Shown here one piece after another: positions 59,686-64,000 of a DNA stretch of 64,000 nucleotides (positions within the stretch are counted from its first letter, which is position 1; every line of letters begins with the position of its first letter). Source of the stretch: SZUA-545 sp050297855 (GTDB lineage Bacteria > Campylobacterota > Campylobacteria > Campylobacterales > SZUA-545); assembly GCA_050297855.1 (NCBI GenBank), contig JBNKTC010000006.1, positions 240,501 through 304,500 on the forward strand, read 5' to 3'. The notes under the pieces were generated by a model that ran no database searches, had not been told where the DNA came from, and saw only the letters and a list, made by a program, of their open reading frames with translations. The position numbers and the translations under genes are program-made.

Positions 59686-60592
59686 CACCGTTTTCGGTCC
59701 CGTCAGCAGCCGCCGCTTCGGCGTCTCCCTGGGGATCGACCTCTCCCCCGATCATAAATCCTGCAATTTCGACTGCCTATACTGTGAACTTCCCAAAGCC
59801 CAGAAAACCGATACCATCACCAACCCGCCCACAGTTGACGATGTGATCGCCGATGTAACGGCTGCACTTAAGACTCACCCTCAGACAGAAGTCCTGACGA
59901 TCACCGCCAACGGCGAACCGACCCTCTATCCGGATCTTGATCCGCTTATTGACGCGCTCAATATGATCAAAGGGAACCGAAGACTCCTGATCCTCTCCAA
60001 CAGCTCCACCCTCTTCCGACCCGGGATACAAAAAGCCCTGGCCAAACTGGACGAAGTCAAACTCTCGCTTGATTGCGTCACCCCCGCCTGTTTTAAAAAG
60101 ATCGACCGGCCGCTGGATATTACCATCGAGACGATCATAGACTCCATTATCGCATTCCGGAAACAATTTAACGGCAAACTGGTCATCGAGATCCTGCTTG
60201 TCTCCGGCATCAACGATACGGTGACGGAGTTTGAGGCATTCAGACCCGTGTTAAAAGAGATCAACGCCGACCGTATCGATGTGGGGACCATCGACCGGCC
60301 GCCGGCTTACAGCGTTAAACCGGTCCCCTATGAAAAGATCGTCCTCCTGTGTGAAAACCTGGAAGGTCTTCCGGTCGCAATTGCGACCAGGCCCGGAAAC
60401 AGCGAAGCAACCTCCTACTACAGTAAGGACGAGATCCTGAATACCTTTGCCAAACGCCCGTTCAGCGAAGAGGATATCGCCCGCCTCTTTGATCAGCCGT
60501 CGCAAAAAAACCTGCAAGAGCTGCTGGAAGAAAAACGGCTTGAAATCCTTGCGTCCGGGGGTAAAAAGTTTTTCCACACAAAAAAAGTATAA
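59639..60592 (+). CDS. Radical SAM protein next to hemE
   Basis: A radical SAM enzyme of unknown substrate. The [4Fe-4S] motif is CNFDCLYC (C-x3-C-x2-C, about residues 41-48), after the conserved start VFGPVSSRRFG. Later motifs TITANGEPTLYPD and VKLSLDCVTP fit the AdoMet fold. At ATG 59639 the protein has 317 residues; the GTG at 59675 would leave an 11-bp overlap with hemE and begin nearer the conserved part, so the start is unsure. Position after hemE may hint at a role near haem synthesis. Confidence 0.8.
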   Translation: MRSTLSESVNESVANSTVFGPVSSRRFGVSLGIDLSPDHKSCNFDCLYCELPKAQKTDTITNPPTVDDVIADVTAALKTHPQTEVLTITANGEPTLYPDLDPLIDALNMIKGNRRLLILSNSSTLFRPGIQKALAKLDEVKLSLDCVTPACFKKIDRPLDITIETIIDSIIAFRKQFNGKLVIEILLVSGINDTVTEFEAFRPVLKEINADRIDVGTIDRPPAYSVKPVPYEKIVLLCENLEGLPVAIATRPGNSEATSYYSKDEILNTFAKRPFSEEDIARLFDQPSQKNLQELLEEKRLEILASGGKKFFHTKKV

Positions 60593-60608
60593 ATCCACTG
60601 ATTTTTTA

Positions 60609-60637
60609 TTGACAATTTAAGCTAACTTCACTATACT
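60609..60637 (+). promoter_or_regulatory. Canonical sigma-70 promoter of tRNA-Asn
   Basis: TTGACA (60609-60614) and TATACT (60632-60637) are separated by exactly 17 bp. The element lies about 57 bp before the mature 5' end of the tRNA. Confidence 0.85.
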
Positions 60638-60694
60638 TTCACCTACAAAACAACTTGATAGAGCACTCCTTCGCTCAAAGTTGCTTTTGCGTGT

Positions 60695-60769
60695 TCCGGC
60701 ATAGCTCAGTGGTAGAGTAGATGACTGTTAATCATTTGGTCCATGGTTCGAATCCATGTGCCGGAGCCA
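60695..60769 (+). tRNA. tRNA-Asn (anticodon GTT)
   Basis: The cloverleaf closes: acceptor TCCGGCA pairs with TGCCGGA, the D arm is GCTC...GAGT, the anticodon stem GATGA pairs with TCATT (one G-T pair) around the loop CTGTTAA, and the T arm is CATGG-TTCGAAT-CCATG. The discriminator is G and CCA is encoded. The total is 75 bases. It is a single tRNA gene with its own promoter. Confidence 0.96.
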
Positions 60770-60967
60770 CTTATTGATTTACCCTTTTTACCTACATAAA
60801 ACTCATAAACAAAAAGATTACAAACCCTACCAATACGCATTACAATTCCATAAACTTTCAGCACTAATTATTTAGACTCAAATATTATTTCTAATTATTT
60901 CCTTACTATTGAAGAAGATACTATTCTAATGACGTGGAGTAGTCGTTTATTCGCCAAATGAGGTTAT
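60770..60967. other. AT-rich spacer before the hybrid kinase
   Basis: A 198-bp AT-rich stretch with no gene. It must contain the kinase promoter; candidates such as TACTATTG are weak. GAGGTT lies four bases before the kinase ATG. Confidence 0.4.
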
Positions 60968-63900
60968 ATGCAAACCGATACAGAAGATTTCGATTTTTCC
61001 GAAGCCAAAAAAAACCTGGATCACTTTTTAAACGGAAGACCTTCGATAGTAGAAGGATGGGTATCCGAAAAGAGTGTCCGGGAGAACCTTTCCAAATACA
61101 TGGAAGTCTCTATCTTCGAATCGGAATACGCCTATGATATCTTCGATCACTACGTCAATGTGATCCGGGGGCAGGCAGAACTGGGGGATTGTCCTGCGAT
61201 CCGACGATTTCTTGATGCGTGCAAGAGCTTCGAAGTCCCGCCCCATCATCTTTTTACGATCTGTTCGGGGCTTCGGAAAAACATCATCGATTATCTTATC
61301 GACCAGCAAGTACTTGACCGGTCGCTTTTTGATTCCATCTCACAGATCATCGATACCAACCTTGCCGGTGTACTAAGACGGTATGGTCAAAAGCTGAAAG
61401 AAAAAAGAGAGACCATCCTCGACCAGCAGCGCTGGATCGATCAATACCAGAAGATCATCGATACCCACCTCCTCGTTACCATTACGGATAAAGAGGGTAT
61501 TATCATCGATGTCAATAAAAAATTCCTGGAAGTATCCGGCTATACCCGCAATGAGCTGGTCGGAAAATCCCACAATATTATCAGCCACCCAGCAACCTCC
61601 AAAAACGTCTACCAAAAGATGTGGCAGACGATCACCGACAAAAGACCCTGGAGCGGCAATATCCTAAACCGCCGTAAAGACGGCGGCGATCTATACACCC
61701 ATATGATCGTCTTCCCCCTTCTCGACAGACATGACGAGATCGAAGCCTATATCTCCACCCGCATCGACCTGAGCGAACTCTATCTAGCCCAGCAGGAGAT
61801 GGAACGCTACCGGGAGAACCTCGAAGTCGAAGTGATGGAGCGGACACTCGAACTGAAAGAACAGGTCGCCAAAGCCGAGTCGCTGGCCAAGCGTCTCAGT
61901 ATGGAGCAGGCGCTGTTCAAACAGGGGCCCACGATCATATTCAAATGGAAAAACGAGACAGGGTGGCCCGTCGAATATGTCTCGGAAAACGTCCTGGACG
62001 TCCTGGGCTATACGAAAGAGGAGTTTGAAGACGGCCGTATCAGCTATGATTCCCTCCTCTTTAAGGGTGACCTGGAACGGGTTGCGGGCGAGGTGCAGGA
62101 GGCTATGCAGCAAGAAGGGAGTTTTTTCGTGCATCAGCCCTACCGGCTGCGGACCAAAGACCACCGGATCCTCTGGTTTTACGACAACACGATGATCATT
62201 CGTAATAATGCGGGCGAGGTCACCCACTTTTACGGCTATATCCTTGACATTACCTCCCTGATCCAGGCCCAAAGCCGGTATCAGCAGCTTATCAAAGGTC
62301 TGGGAGAGAAGTTTGTCTTCTTCAGTCACACCCTCGATACCGGGGAGATGCTTTATGTCAGCGAAAGTATCCGGAAGATTCTGGGATTATCCCAAGAAGA
62401 TGTCATCGGGAAACAGTGGATGGAGATGATCGACTGGAAAGCGGGAGAGATCGAGAAAGCCACACGGAATATCATCCATATGTCCGATATCAATACGAAG
62501 GACTTTATCCAGTATGAGATGCAGTTCGTCCATCCAAGCGGGGAGGAACGGAGTATCCAGGTATCCGAATACGCCTTTCGGGATGCCGGGGGTAACGTGG
62601 CCAGTATCGACGGGGTCGTGGAGGACATCACCGAACGGAAAAAAGTCGAGATGGAGCTGCTGAAAGCCAAAGAAGCAGCCGAGGCAGCCGCCCAGGCCAA
62701 AGCCGATTTCCTGGCCAATATGAGTCATGAGATCCGTACCCCGATGAATGCCATCATCGGCATGAGCCACCTGGCACTGCAGAGCGATCTCGATGCCAAA
62801 CAGCACAACTACATCACCAAGGTACACCGCTCTGCCGAACTCCTTTTGGGTATCATCAACGATATCCTCGACTTCTCCAAGATCGAATCGGACCAGCTTG
62901 ATATGGAGCACGTGGAATTTTCATTGTGGGACGTGCTGGAGGACCTGGTCAATATTGTCGCCCTTAAAGCGCAGGAGAAGGGGATCGAACTGATGTACGT
63001 GGTGGATGAGACGATGCCGACCTCTTTTATCGGGGATCCCCTTCGCCTGGGGCAGGTCCTGCTCAACCTGATCAATAATGCCGTCAAGTTCACCGACCGC
63101 GGCGGCGAGGTGGTCCTTGCCATCGAAAGCAGCACAGATACGGGCAGCGCGGAACTGCTGCACTTTTCGATCCGCGACACCGGGATCGGCATGGACGAAG
63201 AGCAGCAGAAAAAGCTCTTCAAACCTTTCTCACAGGCCGACACCTCCACCACCCGCAAATTCGGCGGTACCGGACTGGGCCTCGCCATCAGTAAGAAACT
63301 GACAGAGTTGATGGGTGGCGAGATCTGGGTCGAAAGCAAACCGGGCAAGGGAAGCACCTTCCACTTTACCGCCCTGCTTGAGAAAGGAAGCGAACAAAAG
63401 CCGGATGAAACGAAGGAGGTTGCGGATACACTGGGGATCATCCGTGCCCTGGTCGTAGACGACAACACGACCCTGCGCAACACCCTGGCCAAAATGCTGC
63501 GACGCCTCGGCGTAGAGGTGACCGAGGTGCGAAACGGCGAACACGCCCTGAAATACCTGGCACAATGCGATAAGATCGCACCCTTTGACCTGATCCTGAT
63601 CGACTGGAAGATGCCCAAGATGGACGGGATCAAGACAATCGAGACCCTCCGGGCCGATCCGAACATCTCCTGTCAGCCTGAAGTGATCATGATCACCGCC
63701 CACGGTATCGAACACGCCATGAAAGAGGCGGGGGAGATCGGGATCAAACACTTCCTGATGAAACCTTTCACCTTCTCCAAAGTATACGATGCGATCGTGG
63801 ATTGCAGCGGCCGCAAATTACAAAAAAAACTTCTTGTCCATGAGGAGAATCTCACCGTAGGCGAGCTGCACGGGGCACATCTGCTGCTGGTGGAGGATAA

Positions 63901-64000
63901 CGAGATGAACCAGGAGCTTGCCGTCGACCTGCTTAACGGAAACGGTATCACCGTCACCATCGCCTCCAACGGAAAAGAGGCCCTGGAAAAACTGGAGGAA
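60968..64000 (+). CDS. Hybrid sensor histidine kinase with multiple PAS and receiver domains, 5' part
   Basis: The frame is open from the ATG to the window edge: 1011 residues and continuing. Residues 1-145 are an all-helical, acidic region of unknown fold. PAS domains lie at about 155-275, 325-435 and 450-560, the first followed by a coiled coil. HisKA has FLANMSHEIRTPMNAI with the phospho-His at 587; the HATPase has NNAVKF, DTGIGM and GGTGLGLAI. The first receiver has its Asp at about 879 in LILIDWKMP, and a second begins with LLLVEDNEMN at about 975. No transmembrane helix is seen, so it senses a cytosolic signal. An Hpt domain may follow outside the window. Confidence 0.9.
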   Translation, partial: MQTDTEDFDFSEAKKNLDHFLNGRPSIVEGWVSEKSVRENLSKYMEVSIFESEYAYDIFDHYVNVIRGQAELGDCPAIRRFLDACKSFEVPPHHLFTICSGLRKNIIDYLIDQQVLDRSLFDSISQIIDTNLAGVLRRYGQKLKEKRETILDQQRWIDQYQKIIDTHLLVTITDKEGIIIDVNKKFLEVSGYTRNELVGKSHNIISHPATSKNVYQKMWQTITDKRPWSGNILNRRKDGGDLYTHMIVFPLLDRHDEIEAYISTRIDLSELYLAQQEMERYRENLEVEVMERTLELKEQVAKAESLAKRLSMEQALFKQGPTIIFKWKNETGWPVEYVSENVLDVLGYTKEEFEDGRISYDSLLFKGDLERVAGEVQEAMQQEGSFFVHQPYRLRTKDHRILWFYDNTMIIRNNAGEVTHFYGYILDITSLIQAQSRYQQLIKGLGEKFVFFSHTLDTGEMLYVSESIRKILGLSQEDVIGKQWMEMIDWKAGEIEKATRNIIHMSDINTKDFIQYEMQFVHPSGEERSIQVSEYAFRDAGGNVASIDGVVEDITERKKVEMELLKAKEAAEAAAQAKADFLANMSHEIRTPMNAIIGMSHLALQSDLDAKQHNYITKVHRSAELLLGIINDILDFSKIESDQLDMEHVEFSLWDVLEDLVNIVALKAQEKGIELMYVVDETMPTSFIGDPLRLGQVLLNLINNAVKFTDRGGEVVLAIESSTDTGSAELLHFSIRDTGIGMDEEQQKKLFKPFSQADTSTTRKFGGTGLGLAISKKLTELMGGEIWVESKPGKGSTFHFTALLEKGSEQKPDETKEVADTLGIIRALVVDDNTTLRNTLAKMLRRLGVEVTEVRNGEHALKYLAQCDKIAPFDLILIDWKMPKMDGIKTIETLRADPNISCQPEVIMITAHGIEHAMKEAGEIGIKHFLMKPFTFSKVYDAIVDCSGRKLQKKLLVHEENLTVGELHGAHLLLVEDNEMNQELAVDLLNGNGITVTIASNGKEALEKLEE

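Overview
The window is an ordinary, gene-dense stretch of a bacterial chromosome, most likely from the phylum Campylobacterota (Epsilonproteobacteria). The evidence is gene order that I recall from that group: mobB-fbp-small Cys protein-metG, gap-pgk-tpiA-fabI, purA with a FliJ-like and a MotE-like gene, carA with a DUF507 gene, and hemE followed by a radical SAM gene. CheV and an FlgR-type regulator agree with this. By eye the G+C content is a little above 50 %, which is high for the phylum and points to a free-living, Sulfurimonas/Sulfuricurvum-like lineage rather than the AT-rich host-associated genera. The genus is an inference.

Layout. 1-8.9 kb: 3' end of a porin gene, a small membrane protein, pepA-dedA, an rpiB-apt-trpB group, argB-cutA, and a ChaA-like cation exchanger followed by two single-pass microproteins. 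8.9-13.5 kb: mobB, fbp, metG and a MurF-N-like orphan. 13.6-19.2 kb: DbpA helicase, TauE-type exporter, 2OG oxygenase, then a gas/redox-themed set (truncated globin, stand-alone di-iron ODP protein, PAS histidine kinase). 19.3-28.2 kb: pyk, lipase, arfB, small unknowns, a Cys-rich pseudo-receiver, msrBA, rmuC, DUF2267 and an FMN reductase. 28.2-30.1 kb: an AT-rich insertion carrying one HEPN-like gene. 30.1-35.4 kb: a PPOX-fold gene, an endonuclease V-type glycosylase, a Card1-like CARF nuclease and a Clp/FtsH hybrid protease, with a TnpC-like gene upstream. 35.5-46.3 kb: Nudix, ABC permease, fabI-tpiA-pgk-gap, rsfS, agmatine deiminase, carA, flagellar fliJ/motE-like genes and purA. 46.4-60.6 kb: an M20 amidohydrolase, a HATPase-GNAT fusion, dapE, a cNMP-binding protein, mutS2, vanZ-like, a second gap, cheV, flgR, asd, yqhA, hemE and a radical SAM gene. 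60.7-64 kb: tRNA-Asn and a very long hybrid kinase that runs off the window.

The genes cover lower glycolysis/gluconeogenesis (fbp, tpiA, pgk, two gap, pyk), amino-acid and nucleotide synthesis (argB, asd, dapE, trpB, carA, purA, apt), flagellar control and signalling. Nearly every same-strand gap is under 10 bp, often with TGATG or ATGA coupling. At least nine genes appear to start at TTG behind a good Shine-Dalgarno sequence.

The most unusual content is (i) a translationally coupled protease-nuclease pair in which a soluble Clp/FtsH hybrid with an intact zinc-protease site but degraded ATPase motifs precedes a DUF1887/Card1-like nuclease, with no CRISPR locus in view; (ii) a lone AT-rich HEPN-motif gene fused end-to-end to a native operon; (iii) an ODP di-iron protein overlapping a soluble PAS kinase; and (iv) a receiver-like protein with Glu in place of the phospho-Asp and a CxCx3Cx2C insert. 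No CRISPR array, rRNA, prophage or complete insertion sequence was seen.
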